From contig OX326958.1 in the NCBI GenBank assembly GCA_946800325.1, positions 67,188,366-67,252,365 of the forward strand: 64,000 nucleotides of DNA. The letters are read 5' to 3'. The stretch comes from Luzula sylvatica. Its lineage: Eukaryota; Streptophyta; Magnoliopsida; Poales; Juncaceae. The position numbers and the translations under genes are program-made. The notes below the pieces were generated by a model, which saw only the letters and a program-made list of their open reading frames with translations, was not told where the DNA came from and made no database searches. Position 1 is the first letter of the stretch, and the number at the start of each line of letters is the position of its first letter. Shown in pieces: positions 1-12,488 of the stretch.

Positions 1-913
1 TTCATCCGGTGAATCGTCCCGATCAAAGAAAAGTCTAGGAATACAATCGGACTCGAAGCTTCCTTCATTCGGTTTTCATCGGGATTGTGAGTGGAGCTTT
101 CTCCATTACCGAACTCGAAGCTTTCTTCATTCGGTAACCTCTCCTTCCTCGATTTAATCGTGTTCTTTCTTCACTCAAAACGGACTCGAAGCTTTCTTCA
201 TCCGGGAGAGTCGACTTTTCTTCGAACAAGAAACCCTTGGGTTGTCCTAGCTTCCTAGCGACTCAAGCCTCGATTGATTGCACTAGACTGGAACGAAGCT
301 CTTCTTGACACGACGAAGCTCACCTCTCATTCTAGGTGTTTTCTTTTCATGTCTTGAATTTCTTGTATGGTGATTGAAGTTTGAAGTTGTGTAAAGAATC
401 TTGTGTGAATTAAATCTTTGTTCTAAATCTTGTTTCTTGCATTCAATCTTTGTCTCTCTTTGTGTGATATTTTTGTTCTCTTTTTGTTCTGCGTAGATCT
501 GGATTTCTAGTTTCGGGAACTTTTTGAATCGTAGAATTTCATGAAATATTCGAATTGATATGATTTTTTGAAAACTGTCACTTAAACTGAAAACCTGCTG
601 TTTCCAGGGGACTGTTTTTCAGAGACCTGATTTGTAATTCGTTAATAACTTTTTATTCCGATGTCCAAATTGTTTGAAATTTTAGGATAAATTTGATAAT
701 ATTCAGAACTACCTCTACACAAATTTTCATTAATTTTGGAAACTTCGAAATAATTATTTTAAAGATCTGAAGTTTAATCCTATTTTGACGCAATAGCTCC
801 CTGTGGAACGAATCTATTATTTTCTGTTATACGACCATATAATTCACTTGTTTGATATTACGGGACTTTAAAACAACGATACGCGTTTTAGACGTGCAAA
901 AAGTCCGCTATCA
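1..913 (+). mobile_element. Partial LTR (E0), 3' portion, Athila-like
   Basis: This is the 3' part of a long terminal repeat whose upstream end lies outside the window. It ends in CGCTATCA at 913, directly followed by satellite beginning ATAAC, so it is a 3' LTR or a solo LTR in + orientation. Positions about 490-810 match E1's LTR (about 11935-12250) at roughly 90% by eye, including the block GCAATAGCTCCCTGTGGAAC. The upstream part (1-330) instead carries short repeats of the form GAAGCTTTCTTCATTCGG (near 55, 115 and 187) that resemble motifs in the E2 LTR on the minus strand. No reading frame of note is present. The family assignment rests on similarity to E1 and E2. Confidence 0.8.
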
Positions 914-1324
914 ATAACTAACTAAATAACTACTAACTACCTTCGTACGTACCCACTAACTAACTAACTAACTAACTAATCAACTAACCAACTAACTAAT
1001 TAACTTACTATCTTCCTACAGACATATTAACTAACTAACTAACTAAATAAATAACTAATTAACTAACTACCTTCCTACAAACCCACTAACAAACTAAGTA
1101 ACTAACTAAATATCTTCCTACATACATATTAACTAACTAACTAACTAACTTACTTCCTACATACCCACTAACTAACTAACTAATTAACTAACTAACTAAA
1201 TATCTAACTAGTTAACTAACGAGTTAACTAACTAACTACTTGCTAACTAACTAACTAAATAACTAACTAGTTAACTAACTAACTATTAGCTAGCTAACTA
1301 ACTAACTGAATAACTAACTAGTTG

Positions 1325-1375
<51 letters not shown>

Positions 1376-1391
1376 TACTTGCTAACTAATG

Positions 1392-1427
<36 letters not shown>

Positions 1428-2642
1428 CGGTACCTTCTTACACACATATTAACTAACTAACTAACTAACTAACTACTAGATAACTAGCTAACTAACTAAT
1501 TAACTGACTATCCATATAACTGACTAACGAATTAACTAACTGCCTTCTTACATACATATTAACTAACTAACTAACTAACTACCTTCTTACATACATATTA
1601 ACTAACTAACTAACTAACTAATTAACAAACTAAAAAACTAACTACTAGCTAACTAACTAAGTAACTAACTAACTAACTACTAGATAACTAACTAAATAAC
1701 TAACAAATTAATAAACTAACTATATTCCTACATACCAATTAACTAACTACTAACTAACTTCCTACATACCCACTAACTAACTGACTAACTAACTAAATAA
1801 TTAAATAGTGAACTAACTAACTACTAGCTAACTAACTAACAAACTAACTAAATAACTAACTAGTTAAGTAACTAACAACTAGCTAGCTAACTAACTAACT
1901 AACTAACTAAATAACTAACCAGTGAACCAACTAATTAACTAACTAGCCAACTACTAGATAACTAACTAACTAACTAACTAACTAATTAACTAACAATCTA
2001 ACTAACTAACTAACTAACTACGTACCTTCTTACATACATATTGACTAACTGACTAACTAACTGACTAACTAACTAACTAACTGACAAACTAACTAACTAA
2101 GTAACTAACTAACTACTAGCTAAATAACCAAATGACTAACTAACAAACTAACTACTATATAACTAACTAAATAACTAACTAATTAACTAACTAACTATCT
2201 TCCTTCATACCAATTACCTAACTAACTAACTACATTCCTTCAAGACCATTAACTAGAAAACTAACTAACTAAATAAATAAATAACTAACTAACTAACTAC
2301 AATCTGACTAATTAAAGAACTAACTAAAGAACTAACTGATTAACTAACTAACTATCTTCCTACATACCAATTAACTAACTAACTAACTAAATAAATACCT
2401 TCCTACATGACCATTAACTAGAAAACTAACTAACTAAATAAAGAACTAACTGACTAACTACTATCTAACTAATTAAAGAACTAACTAAATGACTAACTGA
2501 TTAACAAACTAACTAACTAACTAAGTACTAACTAACTAACTAACTGACTAACTAACTAGTAGATATGTAACTAACTAACTAATTAACTAACTATCTAACT
2601 AACTAACTAACTACCTTCTTACATACATATTGACTAACTAAT

Positions 2643-2673
<31 letters not shown>

Positions 2674-3386
2674 TTGATTAACTCTTTAACTAACTAACTA
2701 ATTAACTGACTAACTAATTAACTAAATAACTAACTAACTTGCTACCTTCCTACATACCCACTAACTTACTATATAACTAACTAACTAACTACCTACCTTC
2801 CTGCATACCCACTAATTAACTAACTAACTAATTGACTAATTTACTCCTAGCTAACAAACTAATTAAATAACTAATTAATTAACTAACTAACTTACTAAAT
2901 ACTAGCTAACAAACTAACTAACTAACTAATTAACTAACTAACTTACTAACTAACTACCTTCATACATACATATTAACTAACTAACTAACTACCTAACTAC
3001 CTAACTAACTAATTAACTTACTACCTTCGTACAAATCCATTAACTAACAAACTAACTAACTTATTATTTAATTAAACCAACTAACTAACTAACTAAATAA
3101 CTAACTATCTAACTAACTCACTCACTATATTCCTACATACCTATTAACTAACTAACTAACTAATTAACTAACTACCTTTCTACAAACCCACCAACTAACT
3201 AACAAACTTACTAACTAACTAACTAACTATATTGATGCATACCTATTAACTAACTATCTAACTAACTCACTAATTGACTAACTAACTAACTAACTACTTA
3301 ACTACCTACCTACAGACCCACTAACTAACTAACTAACTAACTAACTACTAGCTAACTAACTAACTAACTAACTACCTAACTAACTT

Positions 3387-3423
<37 letters not shown>

Positions 3424-3616
3424 GTAACTAACTACTAGCTTACTAACTAACTAACTAATTAATACACTAATTAACTAACTAACTAACTAAACTACTGCAT
3501 AACTAACTCACTAACTAACTAACTAACTAATTAACTAACTATCTAACTAACTTACTACCTTCTTACATTGATATTAATTAAGTAACTTACTATGTAACTT
3601 TCTATCTAACTAACTC

Positions 3617-3655
<39 letters not shown>

Positions 3656-4395
3656 TACTAACTAACTACCTAATTAACTTACTAACTAACTAACTAACTT
3701 ACTAACTAACTACTAGATGACTAACTAAATAACTAACTAATTAACTAACTAACTATCTTCCTACATACCAATTAACTAACTAAATAACTAACTAACTAAC
3801 TTCCTACATACCCACTAACTAACTAACTAACTAACTAACTAAATATATAACTAACTCACTAACTACTAGCTAACTAGTTAACTAACTAACTAAATAACTA
3901 ACTAATTAATTAACTAACTACTAACTAACTAACTAACTATCTACCTAACTAACTAAGTTATTAACTAACTATGTAACTAACTAACTAACTACCTTCTTAC
4001 ATACATATTGACTCACTAACTAACTTACTAACTAACTAACTAATTAAGTGCTTATCTAATTACCTATAACTAACTAACTAACTAACTAACTAACTGACTA
4101 CCTTCTTACATACATATTAACTAACTAACTAACTAATTAACTAATTAACTAACTAACTAATTAACAAACTAACAATCTAACAACTAGCTAACTAACTAAC
4201 TAACTAACTAACTACTAGATAACTAACTAAATAACTAACTAATTAACTAACTAACTTACTAACTAACTTCCCACATACCCACTAACTAACTGACTAACTA
4301 ACTAAATATATAATTAACTAACTATTAGCTAACTAACTAACTAACCAACTATATAACTAACTGATTAACTAACTAACTAACTACTAACTAACTAC

Positions 4396-4439
<44 letters not shown>

Positions 4440-4493
4440 TTAACTAACTATGTAACTAACTAACAAACTAACTACCTTCTTACATACATATGG

Positions 4494-4528
<35 letters not shown>

Positions 4529-4904
4529 GATTAACTAACTACCTATAATGCCTAACTAATTAACTAACTAACTAATTAACTAACTAAGTAACTAACTATC
4601 TTCCTACATACCTATTAACTAACTAACTAACTTACTAACTTCCTACATACCCACTAACTAACTAACTAACTACATAAGTAACTAATTAACTAACTAACTA
4701 CTAGCTAACTAATTAACTAACTAGCAAAATAACTAACTAACTAACTAACTAACTAACTACTAGATACCTAACTAACTAACTAACGAACTAAATAAGCAAC
4801 AGATTAACTAACAAACTAAATAACTACTAGATAAATAACTAACTAACTGACTAACAAACTATCCAACTTACTAACTAACTAACTACCTTCTTACCTACAC
4901 ATTG

Positions 4905-4953
<49 letters not shown>

Positions 4954-5984
4954 CTTCCTACATACCTAACTAACTACCTTCTTACCTACATATTGACTAA
5001 CTAACTAACTAAATACTAGCTAATTAACTAATTAACTAATTAACTAACTAACTAACTAACTAACTAGCCACCTTCATACATACCCACTGACTAACAAACT
5101 AATTAACTAACTAAGTAACTAAATAACTAACTAACTAAGTACCTTCCTAACTAACTAACTAGCTAACTAACTAACAAACTAACTACCTAATTAACTAACT
5201 AATGAACGAACTAACTAACTAACTAACTTACTAACTAACTACCTAATAAACTAACTAACTAACTAACTAACTAACTTACTTACTAACTAACTACTAGATG
5301 ACTAACTAAATAACTAACTAATTAACGAACTATCTTCCTACATACAAATTAACTAACTGACTAACAAACTAAATATATAACTAACTAACTAACTACTAGC
5401 TAACGAGTTAACTAACTAACTAAATAACTAACTAATTACCTGACTAACTAACTAACTACTAACTAACTAACTTACTAACTAACTAAGTTATTACCTAACT
5501 ATGTAACTAACTAACTACCTACCTTCTAACATACATATTGACTAACTAACAAACTAACTAACTAATTAAGTGATTATCTAACTAGCTATAACTAACTAAC
5601 TAAATAACTAACTAATTAACTAATTAACTAACTAACTAACTACCTTCCTACTAACTTATTAACTAACTAGCTAACTAACTAAATAACTAACTAATTAACT
5701 AACTAACTAACTAACTAACTAACTACTAGCTAACCAACTAACTTACTAACTAACTAACTAACTAACCAACTTACTTTATATATACCAATTAACTAACTAA
5801 CTGACTAACTAACTACCTAACAAACTAATTAACTAACTACGTTCGTACCAACACACTAAGTAACTGACTAACCATTTAACTAACTAACTAACTAACTAAC
5901 TAAATATCTTCCTACACACCTATTAACTAACTAACTAACTAACTAACTAACTCACTAATTAATAAACTACGTTCCTACAAACCC

Positions 5985-6021
<37 letters not shown>

Positions 6022-6654
6022 ATATCATCTTACATACTTATTAACTAACTAACGAACTAACTAACTAACTAACTAACTTCCTGCTTACCCACTAACTAAC
6101 TAACTAAATAATTAACTAACTAACTACTAGCGAACTAACTAACTAACTAACTAACTAAATAACTAAGTAGTTAACTAACTAACTACTAGCTAGCTAACTA
6201 ACTAACTAACTAAATTACTAACTAGTTAACTAACTAACTAACTAACTAACTATCTAACTACTAGAAAACTAACTAACTCACTAACTAACTAACTAACTAA
6301 TTATCTTACTAAATAACTAACTAATTAACTAACTAACTATCTTCCCACATACCTATTAACTAACTAACTAACTGACTAACTACCTACCTTCCTACATGAC
6401 CATTAAGTAGCCAACTAACTAACTAACTAAATAAATAAATAACTATCTAACTAACTACTCTCTAACTAACTAACAAACTAACTAAATAACTTACGGATTA
6501 ACTAACTAACTAACTAAATAACTTACGGATTAACTAACTAACTAACAAACAAACTACTTGATAACTAACTACCGAACTAACTAACTAACTTACACTTTCA
6601 CCAACTATCTAACGAAAAAACTAACTAGCTTCTTACATACATATTAACTAACTC

Positions 6655-6686
<32 letters not shown>

Positions 6687-6700
6687 CCTAACTTATTAAT

Positions 6701-6748
<48 letters not shown>

Positions 6749-6791
6749 CAACTAGATAACTAACTAACTAACTAATTAAGTAACTATTTAT

Positions 6792-6822
<31 letters not shown>

Positions 6823-7208
6823 CGTTCTTACATACATATTAACAAAGTAACTAACTAACTAACTAACTAACTTACTAACCACTAGCTAACAGACTAAATA
6901 ACTAACTAACAAACTAACTAACTACTAAACTAACTAACTAACTAACTAACTGACTAACTAACTACTAACTACCTAACTAACTAACTAACTAACTAACTAC
7001 TAAATAACTTCCTACATACCCACTAACTAACTAACTAACTAACTAAATAATTAAATAGTGAACTAACTAACTACTAGCTACCTAACTAACCAACTAACTA
7101 AATAACTAACTAGTTAAGTAACTAACAATTAGCTAGCTAACTAACTAACTAACAAACTAAATAACTAACCAGTGAACTAACTAACTAACTAACTAGCCAA
7201 CTACTAGA

Positions 7209-7247
<39 letters not shown>

Positions 7248-7872
7248 TTAACTAACAATCTAACTAACTAACTAACTAACTACGTACCTTCTTACATACA
7301 TATTGACTAACTGACTAACTAACTGACTAACTAACTAACTAACTGACTAACTAACTACTAGCTAAATAACCAAATAACTAACTAACAAACTAACTACTAT
7401 ATAACTAACTAAATAACTAATTAACTATCTTCCTTCATACCAATTACCTAACTAACTAACTACATTCCTTCAAGACCATTAACTACAAAACTAAGTAACT
7501 AAATAAATAAATAACTAACTAACTAACTACAATCTGACTAATTAAAGAACTAACTAAATAACTAACTGATTAACTAACTAACTATCTTCCTACATACCAA
7601 TTAACTAACTAACTAACTAAATAACTACCTTCCTACATGACCATTAACTAGAAAACTAACTAACTAAATAAAGAACTAACTGACTAACTACTATCTAACT
7701 AATTAAAGAACTAACTAAATAACTAACTGATTAACAAACAAACTAACTAACTAAGTACTAACTAACTAACTAACTAACTAACTAGTAGATATGTAACTAA
7801 CTAACTAATTAACTAACTATCTAACTAACTAACTAACTACCTACCTTCTTACATACATATTGACTAACTAAT

Positions 7873-7903
<31 letters not shown>

Positions 7904-8439
7904 TTGATTAACTCGTTAACTAACTAACTAATTAACTAACTTACTAATTAACTAAATGACTAACTAACTAGCTACCTTCCTACATACCCACTAACTTACT
8001 ATATAACTAACTAACTAACTACCTACCTTCCAACATACCCACTAACTTACTAACTAACTAATTGACTAATTTACTCCTAGCTAACAAACTAATTAAATAA
8101 CTAATTAATTAACTAACTAACTTACTAAATACTAGCTAACTAACTAACTAACTAACTAATTAACTAACTAACTTACTAACTAACTACCTTCATACATACA
8201 TATTAACGAACTAACTAACTACCTAACTACCTAACTAACTAATTAACTTACTACCTTCGTACAAATCCATTAACTAACAAACTAACTAACTTATTAATTA
8301 ATTAAACCAACTAACTAACTAACTAAATAACTAACTATCTAACTAACTCACTCACTATATTCCTACATACCTATTAACTAACTAACTAACTAATTAACTA
8401 ACTACCTTTCTACAAACCCACAAACTAACTAACAAACTT

Positions 8440-8482
<43 letters not shown>

Positions 8483-8569
8483 TGATGCATACCTATTAAC
8501 TAACTATCTAACTAACTCACTAATTGACTAACTAACTAACTAACTACTTAACTACCTACCTACAGACCC

Positions 8570-8601
<32 letters not shown>

Positions 8602-9014
8602 CTAGCTAACTAACTAACTAACTAACTACCTAACTAACTAACTAACTAACTGACTAACTAACTAACTAACTAACTAACTAACAATGTAACTAACTACTAG
8701 CTTACTAACTAACTACTAATTAATACACTAATTAACTAACTAACTAACTAAACTACTGCATAACTAACTCACTAACTAACTAACTAACTAACTTCCTACA
8801 TACCCACTAACTAACTGACTAACTAACTAAATATATAACTAACTAACTAACTACTAGCTAACTAACAAACTAACCAACTATATAACTAACTGATTAACTA
8901 ACTGACTAAATAAGTACTAACTAACTACCTAACTAACTAACTAACAAACTAATTAACTAACTATGTAACTAACTAACTAACTAACTAACTAACTACCTTC
9001 TTACATACATATTG

Positions 9015-9049
<35 letters not shown>

Positions 9050-9105
9050 TATTATCTGATTAACTAACTCCCTATAACTAACTAACTATATAACTAACTA
9101 ACTAA

Positions 9106-9140
<35 letters not shown>

Positions 9141-9397
9141 CTTCCTAGATACCTATTAACTAACTAACAACCTTCTTACATATCCATTAATTAGCTTACA
9201 AATTCACTAAATAAATAAATAACTACTATCTCACTAACTAACTAACTAACTGATTAACTAACTAACTAAAAAAATAACTAACTGATTCACTAACTAACTA
9301 ACAAACAACTAAATAACTAACTAACTAACTAACTAAATAACTAACTATTTAACTAACTATCTGACGAACTAACTAACTACCTTCTTACATACATATG

Positions 9398-9449
<52 letters not shown>

Positions 9450-9515
9450 GATTAACTGACTAACTAACTAACTAATTAACTAACTAACTAACTCACTAAC
9501 TGCTAGATAACTAAT

Positions 9516-9556
<41 letters not shown>

Positions 9557-9830
9557 TCTAGTTGACTAACTAGCTTACTAACTAACTAACTAACTAACTA
9601 TCTAACTAACTAACTACTATATAACTAACTAAATAACTAACTAATTAACTAACTAACTATCTTCCAACATACCAATTAACTAACTAACTAACTAACTTCC
9701 TACATACCCACTAACTAACTAACTAAATAAATATATAACTAACTAACGACCTACTAACCAGCTAAATAACTAACTAACTACATAACTAACTGATTAATAA
9801 CTAACTACCTAACTAAAAACTAATTAAATG

Positions 9831-9867
<37 letters not shown>

Positions 9868-10029
9868 TTGACAAACTATGTAACTAACTAACTAACTACC
9901 TTATTACTTACATATTGACTAACTAAGTAACTAACTAACTAACTAACTGACTAACTAACTATCGTCCTAAATACTTATTAATTAACTAACTAACTAACTA
10001 ATTAACTAACTACCTTCCTACCAACCCAG

Positions 10030-10060
<31 letters not shown>

Positions 10061-10795
10061 ATATCTTCCTACATACCTATTAGCTAACTAACTAACTAAG
10101 TAACTAACTTCCTACATACCCACTAACTAACTAACTAACTAACTTACAAAATAACTAACTAGTTAACTAACTAACTACTAGCTAACTAACTAACTAACTA
10201 AATAACTAACTAGTTAACTAACTAACTACTAGCTAACCTAACTAACTAACTAACCAACTACGTACCTTCTTACATACATATTAACTAACTAACTAACTAA
10301 CTATCTATCTATCTAACTAACTAACTAACTCCTTCGTACATACCCATTAACTAAGTTAATAACTGACCAACTAACTAATTAATTAATTAACTGATTAACT
10401 GATTAACTACCTTCTTACATACATATTAACTAACTAACTAACTAACTAACTAACCACCTTCTTACATACATATTAACTAACTAACTAACTAATTAACTGA
10501 CTAACTTGTTAATTAACTAACTAACTAACTACTAAGTAACTAACTAACTAACTAACTAACTAACTACTAGATAACTAACTAATTGACTAACTAACTATCT
10601 TCCTACATACCAATTAACTAACTAACGAACTATCTAACTAACTAACTTCCTACATACCCACTAACTAACTAAATAAATGACTCACTAACTAACTACTAGC
10701 TAACTAACTAACTAACCAACTATATAGCTAACTATTAGCTAACTAACTAACTAACCAACTATATAACAAACTGATTAACTAACTAACTAAATAAC
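914..10795. repeat. (CTAA)n-derived satellite, block 1
   Basis: Nearly uninterrupted (AACT/CTAA) tetranucleotide repeat with point changes, single-base indels and recurring spacer cassettes of the form CTTCYTACATACHHAYTAAC. Pure runs are short, about 50 bp near 1323-1372. It is not a simple microsatellite: a marker stretch with the motif CTAGTTAAGTAACTAAC at about 1861 recurs at about 7111 with long similar flanks, so kilobase segments are themselves duplicated about 5.25 kb apart. All six frames are closed because TAA (+ strand) or TAG (- strand) occurs every 12 bases in each frame. I see no gene in this block. Confidence 0.95.
10791..10795. repeat. Target-site duplication of E1, left copy (ATAAC)
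   Basis: ATAAC directly precedes the first base of the left LTR and is repeated directly after the right LTR at 20823-20827. Five bases is the usual duplication length for Ty3/gypsy integrases. Related satellite copies without the element, for example at 27830-27834 and 42460-42464, contain a single ATAAC at the corresponding place. Confidence 0.9.
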
Positions 10796-11192
10796 TGATG
10801 TGAGGCAAATGGAACACGTTTTACGAGTCTTATTTAGGGATTTTAGCCCTTGTGAAGTTATATTCTATGCTTTTATGATACATATTTCAAACATCGTGAA
10901 TATTTCTACACTAATGTGTTCTTTGCTCATTTTCAGGAGATAGAGGAATAATTTGGGAATTTGGTCAGCACCATTGCCTCCGGCACGCTGAAGACAGTCA
11001 AAACGATATATCACATCGATATATTCGGTGAAAGATCGAGGCGGGAAAGGCAAAAACAAAAGAAGAAGATCACCAAACTGCTGCAACGCACAGGGCCTGG
11101 CCGCAGAGGCAAAATTCACAGCCCGCGCAGTCAAATCTCACAGCCCGCGCCTAGCCCCAGCTCTCAGCCCATGCACAGGCCCCAACAAGCTA

Positions 11193-11343
11193 ATTTGTTG
11201 CCTTCTTTAGATTGATTTGTGGCCTCCTTTAGATTGATTTGTTGCCTTCTTAGTTGATTTGTTGCTCCCCAAAACCTTCCATTTCTCCCTCATCCAGCCC
11301 CAAAACCTTCCAATTCTCCCTCATCCAGCCCCAAAACCTTCCA
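11193..11343 (+). repeat. Short tandem repeats in the E1 LTR
   Basis: Two adjacent repeat sets lie upstream of the TATA box. The first consists of three to four imperfect units around the word TGATTTGTTGCCTTCTTTAG (about 11193-11265). The second is a 31-bp unit beginning CCCCAAAACCTTCC, present twice in full (11267-11297 and 11298-11328) and once in part (11329-11343). The same arrays occur in the right LTR, offset by 8465 bp. Their position in U3, just before the core promoter, fits a repeated enhancer, which is an inference. Confidence 0.8.
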
Positions 11344-11355
11344 TAATTATCCTTT

Positions 11356-11385
11356 CCAATCAAGAGGAGTATCAAGCCTATAAAT
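11356..11385 (+). promoter_or_regulatory. E1 LTR core promoter (CCAAT and TATA)
   Basis: CCAAT at 11356-11360 is followed by TATAAAT at 11379-11385. Transcription would be expected to start about 30 bases downstream, near 11410, which would define the U3/R boundary. The identical arrangement in the right LTR is at 19821-19850. Sequence motif only; no transcript evidence. Confidence 0.6.
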
Positions 11386-12360
11386 TGGACCCCTTGGTCA
11401 GGACCAAATCATCATATTTTCTACTCTCTCTCTCTCTCTACAAACTCATCCAGTAATTCAATACAACCGAAAAGAGTAAATTTCAAGAGCCGTTCTTTGG
11501 GTGGAGGCGTTCTCAACCCTAGGAGTGCAACGTGAAGGTTTGGAGGAAGGCGTGCTTGCTCCACCTCGACACGAACTAGATCTATCATATTGCGGAAGGC
11601 GTTCTTCGGCAATTCGGGAGGATCGACGTAGAAGAAGACGGAAATTCGAGCTAGCGTTTAGCCGGGTTCACGGGGCATCATCGACAACGAGTTCTAGGCG
11701 TTCTAGGACTTGCATAGGTGTTACCCTTCTTTTACTTTAATTCTTTCGGTTGTGTTTGTTTGAATATTTCTTGCGTTGATTAATAAACTCGAGAATTTTA
11801 GTAGTTAATTCGATTTTCTTATTTAAATTACTGCCTTGATTGCCCTTGAATCTTGTTTTAAAACCTTCTAAACTTGTCAATTTTCACGATCCCTTCCAAA
11901 TCTGGAAAGTTAAATTTGTTTCTTTCATTGCGTAGATCTTGATTTCTAGTTTCGGGAACTTTTTGAATCGTTAAATTTCATGAAATATTTGAATTGATAT
12001 GAATTTTTGAAAACTGTCACTTAAACCGAAAACCTGCTGTTTCCAGAGATTTTTTTAGAGACCTGATTGTAATTCGTTAATAACTTTTTATTCCGTTGTC
12101 CAAATTGTTTGAAATTTTAGGATAAGTTTTATAATATTCAGAACTCTCTCTAGACAAATTTTCATTAATTTTGGAAACATAGAAATCATTATTTTAAAGA
12201 TCTGAAGTTTAATCATATTTTGACGCAATAGCTCACTGTGGAACGAATCCTTACATACTTAGTCTATACAATCTTTAGTATTCACATGTTTCTTGTTTGA
12301 TTTACGGTATTTTTATTCAACGATATAACCTAAGTGTTAGCCAAAAACCCGTTATCAAAA

Positions 12361-12378
12361 TGGCGCCGTTGCCGGGGA
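12361..12378 (+). promoter_or_regulatory. Primer-binding site, tRNA-Asp(GUC)
   Basis: TGGCGCCGTTGCCGGGGA starts three bases after the LTR end. It is complementary over 18 nt to the 3' end of plant tRNA-Asp(GUC) including CCA, as I know that tRNA. This tRNA primer is characteristic of the Athila group. Minus-strand DNA synthesis would start here. Confidence 0.92.
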
Positions 12379-12488
12379 GCGGTTTTTAAGTCAATTATGA
12401 TTAGAATTTTTGAAAATTAAGTTTTTGAAATCGATTAATCGCTTCTTGTTGTTTCTTGTGACTATTTTTTAGGTGAGTGAAGAATCGC

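Larger units (their letters stand above)
10796..12357 (+). repeat. E1 5' LTR
   Basis: 1562-bp direct repeat of 19261-20822. Bounded by TGAT and ATCA, a short inverted repeat. It contains a TATA box with an upstream CCAAT box, a short tandem-repeat zone (11193-11343), and a conserved 3' part shared with E0 at about 90%. Differences from the right copy include single bases near 10929, 11592, 12147, 12234 and 12350. Small open frames inside the LTR occur in both copies, lack any recognisable domain and are not called as genes. Confidence 0.96.

Noticed and set aside
914..10795. CRISPR array (regularly spaced repeats)
   Set aside because: The repeats are the bulk sequence and the spacers recur; plant satellite context.
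10865..11740. Several 60-89-codon frames in the E1 LTR, repeated at 19330-20205
   Set aside because: They overlap on both strands across promoter and tandem repeats; duplicates exist only because of LTR identity.
12361..12378. Fragment of a tRNA gene
   Set aside because: Only the 18 bases complementary to the tRNA 3' end are present, in primer-site position after the LTR.
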